Shown in pieces: positions 1 through 11,800 of a DNA stretch of 64,000 nt. Under the pieces are notes generated by a model. The model searched no databases. It was not told the DNA's origin and saw nothing but the letters and a program-made list of their open reading frames with translations. The DNA comes from JAFGPL01 sp963781805 (GTDB lineage Bacteria; Bacteroidota; Bacteroidia; Bacteroidales; UBA10428), in contig CAWAHF010000004.1 of assembly GCA_963781805.1 (NCBI GenBank), positions 4,526,001-4,590,000 on the forward strand, read 5' to 3'. Each line of letters begins with the position of its first letter. Position 1 is the stretch's first letter. The translations under genes and the position numbers were made by a program.

Positions 1-438
1 AAGACTGAAAACGGACAGGAGGATAATTCCGTCATACCATTTGATAACGTTTTGAGAAGATTTGAACAAAAAGACATCATTTGCCAATAATAATAATAAA
101 ATCCCTGCAAACAGAGACAAGGGGATTTCTTTCCAGACAGTTTTGGACTGAACGACAATAGGATAAATTAAACCTGCCAAACCGAGTATAAGAAACAGAT
201 TGAAAATATTACTGCCAATAATATTTCCCAGAGAGACATCATTATAATTTTTAATTGCTGCAACAATATTCACTACCAATTCCGGAGCTGAAGTACCGAA
301 TGCCACAATCGTCAGACCTATTGTTAATTCAGAGACATGGTATCTTTTGGCCAGTGAGGAGGATCCATCGACAAGGAAATCGGCGCCTTTTATAATCAAC
401 AAAAAACCTAAAATTAATAAGCCTGTATCAGCCAGCAT
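1..438 (-). CDS. Calcium/sodium antiporter, YrbG/CaCA family (C-terminus beyond window)
   Basis: Only the first 146 codons are in the window; the gene runs off the left edge. The reading frame starts at ATG 438-436 and gives MLADTGLLILGFLLIIKGAD, then a SELTIGLTIVAFGTSAPELV stretch and GNIIGSNIFNLFLILG. The FGTSAPEL and GSNIFN segments are the alpha-1 repeat ion-binding signature of the CaCA exchanger family, and the segment holds about four membrane helices. The family exchanges Na+ for Ca2+ across the inner membrane. Its start codon overlaps the TGA of the upstream M50 protease gene by one base (TGATG), so the two are translationally coupled. Seen: motif and overlap. Inferred: cation specificity. 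Confidence 0.85.
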   Translation of the reverse strand, partial: MLADTGLLILGFLLIIKGADFLVDGSSSLAKRYHVSELTIGLTIVAFGTSAPELVVNIVAAIKNYNDVSLGNIIGSNIFNLFLILGLAGLIYPIVVQSKTVWKEIPLSLFAGILLLLLANDVFLFKSSQNVIKWYDGIILLSVFSL

Positions 439-1520
439 CACGTTGGTTTTATTGCTTCAGACACCTGAATATATTTATTCATATTCTCGAAATTAATCAT
501 TCCTACAAATTCATTAGTATCAAAAACCGGCGCTATTTTAACTGTTGAGGTTTGAAATTTTTCATAAATGTCTTTTACGAGGTCATTTTTATCCACAGCA
601 AAATAGTTGATATCCATGATTTTTGATATTTCAACATCCTTACCATACGCTGACAGACTTCTTAGGATTTGATTTTTAGTTATAACCCCTGCTACAATCG
701 AGCCATTCATTACAATGAAATCTTCCTCCTGCCCGTTCATCATTATTTTAATAACGTTTTCAAGCTTCATCTCAGGATTTAACAGGGTGAAATTTTTCAT
801 CATCAAATCACCAATTCTTTTATCTTTAAGAATGTACTTTGATCTTACATCCTGCAATTCTGCCCGGGCACCAATAAACACAAAAACTGCTATAACTATT
901 AATAAAGGATTGTAAAATAGTCCCCAGATTGCAAAACCTATAGCAAAAAACTGCCCGGTTTTGGCAGCGATATTGGTGGCCTTTACCCGGTTAAATCTGA
1001 AAGCAAGACCTGCCCTTAATATTCTCCCTCCATCCATAGGGAATGCAGGTATCAAATTAAATATTACAAGACTAATATTAATAATTAATAAGGCGGGAAG
1101 AAATTTGTAAAGATTTAAGTATCGGAAGGATAATTCTGAGAAATTAAATCCGGCAATAAATAGTATTACCGCAATAAGAGATGCAATAGCTACATTTACC
1201 AGTGGGCCTGCAATGGCCACAAATAATTCCCGCTGAGGTTCTTCAGGTATTTTAGTAAGGCTTGCCATACCTCCGATAGGCAATAAGGTTATTCCCCTTG
1301 TTGTAATTCCATATTTTCTGGCGGCCAGGGAATGGCCAAGCTCGTGTAATACAACACATCCGAAAATTGTAAGCACAAACAATACAGAAATCAATATCTG
1401 ATTTATGGAACTTCCATTTTTCACATCAATAAAAACAATAAAGGCAATCAGGATTAAAAATGTCCAGTGTATGGTAATCCTGATTCCAAAGGGACTTCCG
1501 ATATATAATGAATTTTTCAT
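438..1520 (-). CDS. Site-2-protease-type M50 metalloprotease with C-terminal CBS pair
   Basis: 360-residue membrane protein. The zinc motif HELGH lies at residues 59-63 inside a hydrophobic segment, and the second M50 motif NLIPAFPMDGGR lies at 155-166, supplying the third ligand Asp. Between and after these are roughly five to six membrane helices. Residues about 240-355 form two CBS-like halves (ITKNQILRSLSAYG, VGMINFENMNKYI), a usual regulatory tail in this subfamily. Family members cleave membrane-embedded substrates such as anti-sigma factors; the substrate here is unknown. The downstream exchanger gene overlaps by one base, suggesting an operon, though no functional link is obvious. Start ATG fits the short cytoplasmic N-terminus seen in the family. 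Confidence 0.9.
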   Translation of the reverse strand: MKNSLYIGSPFGIRITIHWTFLILIAFIVFIDVKNGSSINQILISVLFVLTIFGCVVLHELGHSLAARKYGITTRGITLLPIGGMASLTKIPEEPQRELFVAIAGPLVNVAIASLIAVILFIAGFNFSELSFRYLNLYKFLPALLIINISLVIFNLIPAFPMDGGRILRAGLAFRFNRVKATNIAAKTGQFFAIGFAIWGLFYNPLLIVIAVFVFIGARAELQDVRSKYILKDKRIGDLMMKNFTLLNPEMKLENVIKIMMNGQEEDFIVMNGSIVAGVITKNQILRSLSAYGKDVEISKIMDINYFAVDKNDLVKDIYEKFQTSTVKIAPVFDTNEFVGMINFENMNKYIQVSEAIKPT

Positions 1521-1728
1521 AACTATTAAGAATAGACTTCTTGAACTTGAGACTAAATTAAAATAATAACAACAATTGGCAGCTATTTTAGTTAGAGATT
1601 TTAATTGTCAATTATGCAATATCTAACTTATTTTGCAACTGAAGGAATCAGAAATCAATCGTCTCTGCTATTTGAGGGAGGTCTTAAATTAAGTTAATTC
1701 CCGGGAAATTATACAAATATGGAACTCT

Positions 1729-2742
1729 TTAATAACTGTTCAACCATTTGTATCTTCTGGCAGTATCTCCAAATTTTACTGCAGCCATAATTTCGTGAGA
1801 ACCATAGGTGAATCTCATTAACTTATTAAAATTATAGTCAAAAGCATAACCAATAAAATACCTGTCAACTTTGGCACCGCCAAAAATTGTCATTGCGCTG
1901 CCTGTGCGAAATCCTATTCCGGCCCAGTATTCTCTTTTTATATCCAATTTCACTTGAATATCCAACTGGGCTCGCAATGTTTCGGGAATTTTCAATAACA
2001 TAGAAGGTTCCAGCAATAAGTCATCATTTAATTTGTATCTGTATCCTCCCATTATGTTGTATTGTCTGTTAAGGCGATAGTTTCCTGCTGAATTTTTACC
2101 AAACTGAACAGACGATTTTAAAACATTTATGGCAGATAAACCTGCATAATAATCTTCTCTTAACGCATAAATGCCAATACTGGCATCGGGTATAAACAAC
2201 GATTGTTTTCCGCCTGTAATCAAATCGTCAGGATTTATGTCTGATAATACAAGCTTTTCGGTGTTTAATCTCATCTGAAAAAAACTGACAGTCAATCCAA
2301 ATGAAAGCAATGTTTTGTCCAGTTCCAGATGATAGGCATATGTACCTTCAAGTCCTGTCCGATCGATTGGGCCGTTATGATCGTTATAAATATGTCCTCC
2401 TATACCTATTTTGCCCGATCTTGCACTTTTTCTCTTTTTCTTACGAATGGAAACATTTTTAAGTATGTAACTTTCCTGAAGAAGTTTGGAATCGAATGTT
2501 ACAGAATGTGTTTTCGGAGTACCTTTAAATCCGATCCACTGCTCGCGGGCTGTAAGACTAATCGTAGTAAAGCCATCGGTGCCAGCAACAGCAGGATTAA
2601 TAAGAAACCTGTTCATTGTATACTGGCTGTATAATGGTAGTTGCTGACATTTCAAACTGCCAGCAGATAGAACAAGGGCGATTAAAATAGTAAGGCATTT
2701 AAACATAAATCGAATCAACCAATACTGATTTTTTATTTTCAA
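1729..2742 (-). CDS. PorP/SprF family type IX secretion-associated outer membrane protein
   Basis: 337 residues with an N-terminal hydrophobic signal (about 11-31) followed by QQLPLYSQYTMNRFLINPAVAG, the hallmark opening of PorP/SprF proteins. The rest is rich in alternating aromatic/polar beta-strands with YAYHLEL, YRYKLNDDLLLEPS and FIGYAFDYN, as expected for a small outer-membrane barrel. In Bacteroidota such genes commonly sit next to very large proteins ending in a CHU_C type T9SS sorting domain, and this one lies directly downstream of exactly such a gene on the same strand (147 bp gap). I infer that it helps secrete or anchor that giant protein. The last residues contain the usual conserved F-GDTAR-like end. 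Confidence 0.88.
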   Translation of the reverse strand: MKIKNQYWLIRFMFKCLTILIALVLSAGSLKCQQLPLYSQYTMNRFLINPAVAGTDGFTTISLTAREQWIGFKGTPKTHSVTFDSKLLQESYILKNVSIRKKKRKSARSGKIGIGGHIYNDHNGPIDRTGLEGTYAYHLELDKTLLSFGLTVSFFQMRLNTEKLVLSDINPDDLITGGKQSLFIPDASIGIYALREDYYAGLSAINVLKSSVQFGKNSAGNYRLNRQYNIMGGYRYKLNDDLLLEPSMLLKIPETLRAQLDIQVKLDIKREYWAGIGFRTGSAMTIFGGAKVDRYFIGYAFDYNFNKLMRFTYGSHEIMAAVKFGDTARRYKWLNSY

Positions 2743-2889
2743 TATGTTACGTGTATTATTATATAATGTTTAACTCCCTGATAATCTTTTACACAAATCT
2801 CTGCAAAAAAAACATAAACAAACCAATTATCATGACCAGAGATGTTAACAATTTACACACATTATTTCATTCTAAAGCTTTTTCATTTG

Positions 2890-5800
2890 TTACCTCACAA
2901 TCGTCAGGTTACCGGTAATTGGTTTAACACCTGGTACATTGAGTTCAATGATATAGTAATAATTATCCATTGGCAAATCTTTTCCGTTGAATTTACCGTC
3001 CCAGTTATTTTTATAACCGCCATCAACACTAAATACTAACCTGCCCCAACGGTCGAAGACATCAATTTTAGCATTTGGGAACAATTCGATGTTGTTAATG
3101 ACCCAGGTATCGTGATTACCATCTCCGTTAGGCGTAAATGCATTGGTAATAGTTCCCAACAGGTTTTTAGGAATACATTCACTGATATTAAGTGTATCCG
3201 TATCGCTACAACCATGAGAATTTGTCACAGTTAAGGAAATGGTTTGTTTTCCCGGATAAATGTAAATATAATTACTGGTTTCTCCGGTCGACCATAAATA
3301 GTCGCTGTATCCCAAAATATCTAACCGGTATGCACCATTACCACACAAAATGGTATCATTGCCAAGATTCAGAATAGGTGATTCATAGAGTGAAACCATG
3401 GCGGAATCGGCTGCCTCACAACCAAATTGATCTGTTACCATGACTTTTACCTGGCCATCAGCATTTGCGGTAAACATAGGCAGGGTGCTGCCATCCTGCC
3501 ATTGATACAAGGTAAATGGCTCACTGGTCGTAAACACATGCGTCTGACCAGAACAAATCTGAACATTACCTCCTAAATCTGCTACAGGAACAGATACTTT
3601 TACAGTGGTATCCACAACAGGGCTTTTACATCCAAATTGATTGGTTTCAACAACATTTATTTGATAGTTGCCAGAATTCAAATTCCAGAGTACAGGTAAA
3701 ACATTTGTGACTTCATTTACTATATTCAGAGCAGAGATTGTCCATGAATACGTTGATCCTGTATTTGGAACAATGGCATACACTCCTGAATCGTTACCAC
3801 ATACAATATCAACATAATTCAGATAATTTGTATTTGGATCTCTTAGATTTAATATTTTAAATGATTTCGGTGCAGGATACGCTTTAGTCCAATTGCCTGG
3901 GACCCAATCACTATTACAACCGGTTGTTGAGTTGAAAACTCTTGCCCAGATCATGATAGAATCATTTTCTTGCAATGTTGTTGAGTATGTATATGGGCTT
4001 TCAGCAGCTTTTGCAATTGTTGTAAGACCATTATCGTTTGAAAATTCCACTTTATCGAAGGTGCCATTTTCAACTGTAAATAAGACTGAACCTGCTCCAC
4101 ATCTTGAACTATCACGTATAGTTGCAGATGGAATATTATATACCTCAATATAATTGCTGATTGTAAGCGTATCTGATAATCCTTCGGTAACGATTAATGA
4201 AATTGTTTTAAGGCCTGCACTGCCGAAAATAACTTTGTGAGGACCAACACCTGTAATTATTTGTGGATTTGCTCCGGTACCAAAGTTCCAGTCATATTGA
4301 GAGGTCGCAGTTGTTCCAATAGATTCACTGGTAAATGTAATAGTATCTCCCAGACAGATTGTGGTTTTATCTGCAATGAAACGTGCATCAAGTTCACAAC
4401 CGATGAGTTTAACTGGAAGTGTTTGTTCGGTTCCTTTACAACCTTCAGTATTAGTTTCAATCACACTTATTGTACCACTAACAGAACCGAAATTAATACT
4501 GACAGTATTTAAAGTTGTATCAGATGTGATGGATGAATTTGCCGGGATTTTCCAACTATAGGTTGAACCCACGGTCTGAATTACGCTGTATATTTTATTT
4601 TCTTCGTAGCATAATGCGGTGGTATCACCGGAAATGGATGAAGTTGATGGAACCGGTTTAATAACTGCTCTGACCTTCAAGCGAGCATCAGATTCACAAC
4701 CGCCAATGGTTTGTGATGCAAAGTAATAGTTATTATTTACTAATAAGGTTGTTGTATCCATTGAAGTACCTCCTATTATGGTTGGATACCATTGGATACC
4801 AATTCCTGTTGCTGTAAGATCTGCAATTACAGGATTGATCAGACAGAAACTTTGAACAGTGTCACCTGAAGGTGGAGTATTAAATTTGGTGATTATGGCA
4901 GAAGAATTCATATCAGAACTACCACATCCATTTGTTGCCGTGACTGTATAGGTTCCTTCGGTTTTATTGTTCCAGATAATGGTATCGCCATTTCCAATAA
5001 CAGACATACCATCGTTTGAACCATCTTTTTGTAACTGGTAATTAATACCAATATCACTTCCATTCAACTTGACCGGAAGACCCGGTGAACTTGTGCAATA
5101 GGTATCTGTTCCGGTAACATCAAAAAGTGCAGGATTTCCTGAAACAACAATTATTCTTGCCGTTCCGTTCATATTGGTGTTTCCACATCCGTTGGTAGCC
5201 ACAATTCTGTATATACCGGCTTTTTTATTATTCCAGGTGATCGGATTTCCATTACCGATTATGGGTAAACTATCATTTGCTGCATCTTTTAAAAGCTGAT
5301 AGCTGACACCGGTTTCACTTCCACTGAGTTTTACTGTTAATCCTGGATCGCCTGTACAATATGTCCCTGTCCCAGTAACATTGTAAACCGTTGGATAAAC
5401 TCCTGAAATAATAATTTCTGCAGAATCATTCATAGGTGTGGTTCCACAACCATTGGTTGCATTGACTTTATAAATTCCTTCTAATTTATTTGGCCAGTTA
5501 ATTAAACTTCCGGAACCAATTACAGGGGAACCTTCATCAATACCATTCTTTACTAATTGATAACTGACACCCAGTTCGCTTCCATTAAGTGTTACAGTTA
5601 ATCCGGGATCACTTGTACAATATATTCCAGTACCCATAACATTAAATACTGCCGGATTTGAACCAGTAACAAGAATAGCTGCAGAATCATTCATAGGTGT
5701 GCTTCCGCAACCATTGGTAGCAACCACTGTATAAACTCCTGCAGTTTTGTTGTTCCAGACTAATGGATTTCCATCACCAATGACAGCAGCGCCATCATTG

Positions 5801-8800
5801 ACACCACCGACGAGCAATTGGTAATTTACACCAAGTTCACTACTGCTGAGTGTAACAGGTAATCCCGTACCACTGGTACAATAGGTGCCTGTTCCTGTGA
5901 CATTATATTCGGCAGGTATTCCAGAAGAAATTTGGACTGTACTTGACACCATTATAGAAGGGCCGTTACAACCGTTCGCCGTGACCTGGATATCAACAGT
6001 TCCGGAGAAACCATCAGCCCAGGTCATCAAACCTGAAGTAGCGTTGATGGATCCAGCAGCACCATTACTGAGACTCCAGTTGAATCCGGTGCTGTTTGTA
6101 GCAGTTGTTGAGTAGGTTGTTGTAGTTGTACCGTTAGTTAGTTTGCATGTAGGTTCTATTCCTGCAGATATGGTAATGGCTGTGGGAGTTCCCACTGTTG
6201 GTGTGACCGTCACTGTAGCAGTAGCCGTAGCCGTTGTATTACAATCCCCCTCGAGCCGTACCCAGTAAGAAGTTGAAGTTGCCGGGTTCACGTCATAGGT
6301 CGCCCCGGTATGCAGCAGGTTGGTACATGCCGCTTCCGAATACCAGTTGTAAGTAGCATTGGTACCCGGGGTACCTCCTGTCGGGGTGAGTGTCTTGGTT
6401 GTTCCCAGGCAGGTATTGTTATTAGATACGGTGATTCCTGTAGGAGCCACGGACGGTGAACTGACAGTCACTGTAGCAGTAGCCGTAGCCGTTGTATTAC
6501 AATCCCCCTCGAGCCGTACCCAGTAAGAAGTTGAAGTTGCCGGGTTGACATCATAGGTGGCCCCGGTATGCAGCAGGTTGGTACAGGCTGCTTCCGAATA
6601 CCAGTTGTAAGTAGCATTGGTACCCGGGGTACCACCTGTCGGAGTGAGTGTCTTGGTTGTTCCCAGGCAGGTGTTGTTATTAGTTACGGTGATACCAGTA
6701 GGCGCTATCGAGGGTGAACTGACAGTCACTGTAGCAGTAGCCGTAGCCGTTGTATTACAATCCCCCTCGAGCCGTACCCAGTAAGAAGTTGAAGTTGCCG
6801 GGTTCACGTCATAGGTGGCCCCGGTATGCAGCAGGTTGGTACAGGCTGCTTCCGTATACCAGTTGTAAGTAGCATTGGTACCCGGGGTACCTCCTGTCGG
6901 GGTGAGTGTCTTGGTTGTTCCCAGGCAGGTATTGTTATTGGATACGGTGATTCCTGTAGGAGCCACGGACGGTGAACTGACAGTCACTGTAGCAGTAGCC
7001 GTAGCCGTTGTATTACAATCCCCTTCGAGCCTTACCCAGTAAGAGGTTGAAGTTGCCGGGTTGACATCATAGGTGGCCCCGGTATGCAGCAGGTTGGTAC
7101 ATGCCGCTTCCGAATACCAGTTGTAAGTAGCATTGGTACCCGGGGTACCTCCGGTAGGTGTAAGTGTCTTGGTTGTACCCAGGCAGGTGTTGTTATTAGA
7201 TACGGTGATACCAGTAGGCGCTATCGAGGGTGAACTGACCGTCACTGTAGCAGTAGCCGTAGCCGTTGTATTACAATCCCCCTCGAGCCGTACCCAGTAA
7301 GAAGTTGAAGTTGCCGGGTTCACGTCATAGGTGGCCCCGGTATGCAGCAGGTTGGTACAGGCTGCTTCCGAATACCAGTTGTAAGTTGCATTGGTACCCG
7401 GAGTACCACCTGTCGGGGTAAGTGTCTTGGTTGTACCCAGGCAGGTGTTGTTATTAGATACGGTGATACCAGTAGGAGCCACGGACGGTGAACTGACAGT
7501 CACTGTTGCAGTAGCCGTAGCCGTTGTATTACAATCTCCTTCGAGTCTTACCCAGTAAGAGGTTGAAGTTGCCGGGTTGACATCATAGGTTGCCCCGGTA
7601 TGCAGCAGGTTGGTACAGGCTGCTTCCGAATACCAGTTGTAAGTAGCATTGGTCCCCGGGGTACCACCTGTCGGGGTGAGTGTCTTGGTTGTACCCAGGC
7701 AGGTGTTGTTATTAGATACGGTGATACCTGTAGGCGCTATCGAGGGTGAACTGACAGTCACTGTAGCTGTTGCGGTAACCGTTGTATTACAATCCCCTTC
7801 GAGTCGTACCCAGTAAGAAGTTGAAGCAGCAGGGTTCACGTCATAGGTATTGCCGGTATGCAGCAGGTTGGTACAGGCTGCTTCCGAATACCAGTTATAA
7901 GTAGCATTGGTACCCGGGGTACCTCCTGTCGGGGTGAGTGTCTTGGTTGTACCCAGGCAGGTATTGTTATTAGTTACGGTGATACCAGTAGGCGCTATTG
8001 AGGGTGAACTGACCGTCACTGTTGCAGTAGCCGTAGCCGTTGTATTACAATCCCCTTCGAGCCGTACCCAGTAAGAAGTTGAAGTTGCCGGGTTGACATC
8101 ATAGGTGGCCCCGGTATGCAGCAGGTTGGTACAGGCTGCTTCCGAATACCAGTTGTAAGTTGCATTGGTACCCGGAGTACCACCGATAGGTGTAAGTGTC
8201 TTGGTTGTACCCAGGCAGGTATTGTTATTAGATACGGTGATACCAGTAGGCGCTATCGAGGGTGAACTGACAGTCACTGTAGCTGTTGCGGTAGCCGTTG
8301 TATTACAATCCCCCTCGAGCCGTACCCAGTAAGAAGTTGAAGTTGCCGGGTTCACGTCATAGGTGGCCCCGGTATGCAGCAGGTTGGTACATGCCGCTTC
8401 CGAATACCAGTTGTAAGTAGCATTAGTTCCCGGGGTACCTCCGGTAGGTGTAAGTGTCTTGGTTGTACCCAGGCAGGTATTGTTATTGGATACGGTGATA
8501 CCTGTAGGCGCTATCGAGGGTGAACTGACCGTCACTGTAGCAGTAGCCGTAGCCGTTGTATTACAATCCCCTTCGAGCCGTACCCAGTAAGAAGTTGAAG
8601 TTGCCGGGTTCACGTCATAGGTGGCCCCGGTATGCAGCAGGTTGGTACAGGCTGCTTCCGAATACCAGTTGTAAGTTGCATTGGTACCCGGAGTACCACC
8701 GATAGGTGTAAGTGTCTTGGTTGTACCCAGGCAGGTATTGTTATTAGATACGGTGATACCAGTAGGCGCTATCGAGGGTGAACTGACAGTCACTGTAGCT

Positions 8801-11800
8801 GTTGCGGTAGCCGTTGTATTACAATCCCCCTCGAGCCGTACCCAGTAAGAAGTTGAAGTTGCCGGGTTGACATCATAGGTGGCCCCGGTATGCAGCAGGT
8901 TGGTACATGCCGCTTCCGAATACCAGTTGTAAGTAGCATTAGTTCCCGGGGTACCTCCGGTAGGTGTAAGTGTCTTGGTTGTACCCAGGCAGGTATTGTT
9001 ATTGGATACGGTGATTCCTGTAGGAGCCACGGACGGTGAACTGACAGTCACTGTAGCAGTAGCCGTAGCCGTGGTGTTGCAATCCCCTTCGAGCCGTACC
9101 CAGTAAGAAGTTGAAGTTGCCGGGTTGACATCATAGGTATTGCCGGTATGCAGCAGGTTGGTACAGGCTGCTTCCGAATACCAGTTGTAAGTAGCATTGG
9201 TACCCGGAGTACCACCTGTCGGGGTGAGTGTCTTGGTTGTTCCCAGGCAGGTATTGTTATTGGATACGGTGATACCTGTAGGCGCTATCGAGGGTGAACT
9301 GACCGTCACTGTAGCAGTAGCCGTAGCCGTTGTATTACAATCCCCTTCGAGCCGTACCCAGTAAGAAGTTGAAGTTGCCGGGTTGACATCATAGGTGGCC
9401 CCGGTATGCAGCAGGTTGGTACAGGCTGCTTCCGAATACCAGTTGTAAGTAGCATTGGTACCCGGGGTACCTCCGTTAGGTGTAAGTGTCTTGGTTGTAC
9501 CCAGGCAGGTGTTGTTATTAGATACGGTGATACCAGTAGGCGCTATCGAGGGTGAACTGACCGTCACTGTAGCTGTTGCGGTAACCGTTGTATTACAATC
9601 CCCTTCGAGTCGTACCCAGTAAGAGGTTGAAGTTGCCGGGTTCACGTCATAGGTGGCCCCGGTATGCAGCAGGTTGGTACAGGCTGCTTCCGAATACCAG
9701 TTGTAAGTAGCATTGGTACCCGGGGTACCACCTGTCGGGGTGAGTGTCTTGGTTGTTCCCAGGCAGGTATTGTTATTGGATACGGTGATACCAGTAGGCG
9801 CTATCGAGGGTGAACTGACAGTCACTGTAGCTGTTGCGGTAACCGTTGTATTACAATCCCCCTCGAGCCTTACCCAGTAAGAAGTTGAAGTTGCCGGGTT
9901 GACATCATAGGTGGCCCCGGTATGCAGCAGGTTGGTACAGGCTGCTTCCGAATACCAGTTGTAAGTAGCATTAGTTCCCGGGGTACCACCTGTCGGGGTG
10001 AGTGTCTTGGTTGTACCCAGGCAGGTGTTGTTATTAGATACGGTGATACCAGTAGGCGCTATCGAGGGTGAACTGACCGTCACTGTAGCAGTAGCCGTAG
10101 CCGTTGTATTACAATCCCCTTCGAGCCGTACCCAGTAAGAAGTTGAAGTTGCCGGGTTCACGTCATAGGTGGCCCCGGTATGCAGCAGGTTGGTACAGGC
10201 TGCTTCCGAATACCAGTTGTAAGTAGCATTGGTACCCGGAGTACCACCTGTCGGGGTGAGTGTCTTGGTTGTACCCAGGCAGGTATTGTTATTGGATACG
10301 GTGATACCAGTAGGCGCTATCGAGGGTGAACTGACAGTCACTGTAGCTGTTGCGGTAACCGTTGTATTACAATCCCCCTCGAGCCTTACCCAGTAAGAAG
10401 TTGAAGTTGCCGGGTTGACATCATAGGTGGCCCCGGTATGCAGCAGGTTGGTACAGGCTGCTTCCGAATACCAGTTGTAAGTAGCATTAGTTCCCGGGGT
10501 ACCACCTGTCGGGGTGAGTGTCTTGGTTGTACCCAGGCAGGTGTTGTTATTAGATACGGTGATACCAGTAGGCGCTATCGAGGGTGAACTGACCGTCACT
10601 GTAGCAGTAGCCGTAGCCGTTGTATTACAATCCCCCTCGAGCCTTACCCAGTAAGAAGTTGAAGTTGCCGGGTTCACGTCATAGGTGGCCCCGGTATGCA
10701 GCAGGTTGGTACAGGCTGCTTCCGAATACCAGTTGTAAGTAGCATTAGTTCCCGGGGTACCACCTGTCGGGGTGAGTGTCTTGGTTGTACCCAGGCAGGT
10801 ATTGTTATTGGATACGGTAATACCAGTAGGAGCCACGGATGGTGAACTGACAGTCACTGTAGCTGTTGCGGTAGCCGTTGTATTACAATCCCCTTCGAGC
10901 CGTACCCAGTAAGAGGTTGAAGTTGCCGGGTTCACGTCATAGGTGGCCCCGGTATGCAGCAGGTTGGTACAGGCTGCTTCCGAATACCAGTTGTAAGTAG
11001 CATTGGTACCCGGGGTACCACCTGTCGGGGTGAGTGTCTTGGTTGTTCCCAGGCAGGTATTGTTATTGGATACGGTGATACCAGTAGGCGCTATCGAGGG
11101 TGAACTGACCGTCACTGTAGCTGTTGCGGTAACCGTTGTATTACAATCCCCCTCGAGCCTTACCCAGTAAGAAGTTGAAGTTGCCGGGTTGACATCATAG
11201 GTGGCCCCGGTATGCAGCAGGTTGGTACAGGCTGCTTCCGAATACCAGTTGTAAGTAGCATTAGTTCCCGGGGTACCACCTGTCGGGGTGAGTGTCTTGG
11301 TTGTACCCAGGCAGGTGTTGTTATTAGATACGGTGATACCAGTAGGCGCTATCGAGGGTGAACTGACCGTCACTGTAGCAGTAGCCGTAGCCGTTGTATT
11401 ACAATCCCCCTCGAGCCGTACCCAGTAAGAAGTTGAAGTTGCCGGGTTGACATCATAGGTGGCCCCGGTATGCAGCAGGTTGGTACATGCCGCTTCCGAA
11501 TACCAGTTGTAAGTAGCATTGGTACCCGGGGTACCTCCGGTAGGTGTAAGTGTCTTGGTTGTACCCAGGCAGGTATTGTTATTAGATACGGTGATTCCTG
11601 TAGGAGCCACGGACGGTGAACTGACAGTCACTGTAGCAGTAGCCGTAGCCGTGGTGTTGCAATCCCCTTCGAGCCGTACCCAGTAAGAAGTTGAAGTTGC
11701 CGGGTTGACATCATAGGTATTGCCGGTATGCAGCAGGTTGGTACAGGCTGCTTCCGAATACCAGTTGTAAGTAGCATTGGTACCCGGGGTACCTCCTGTC

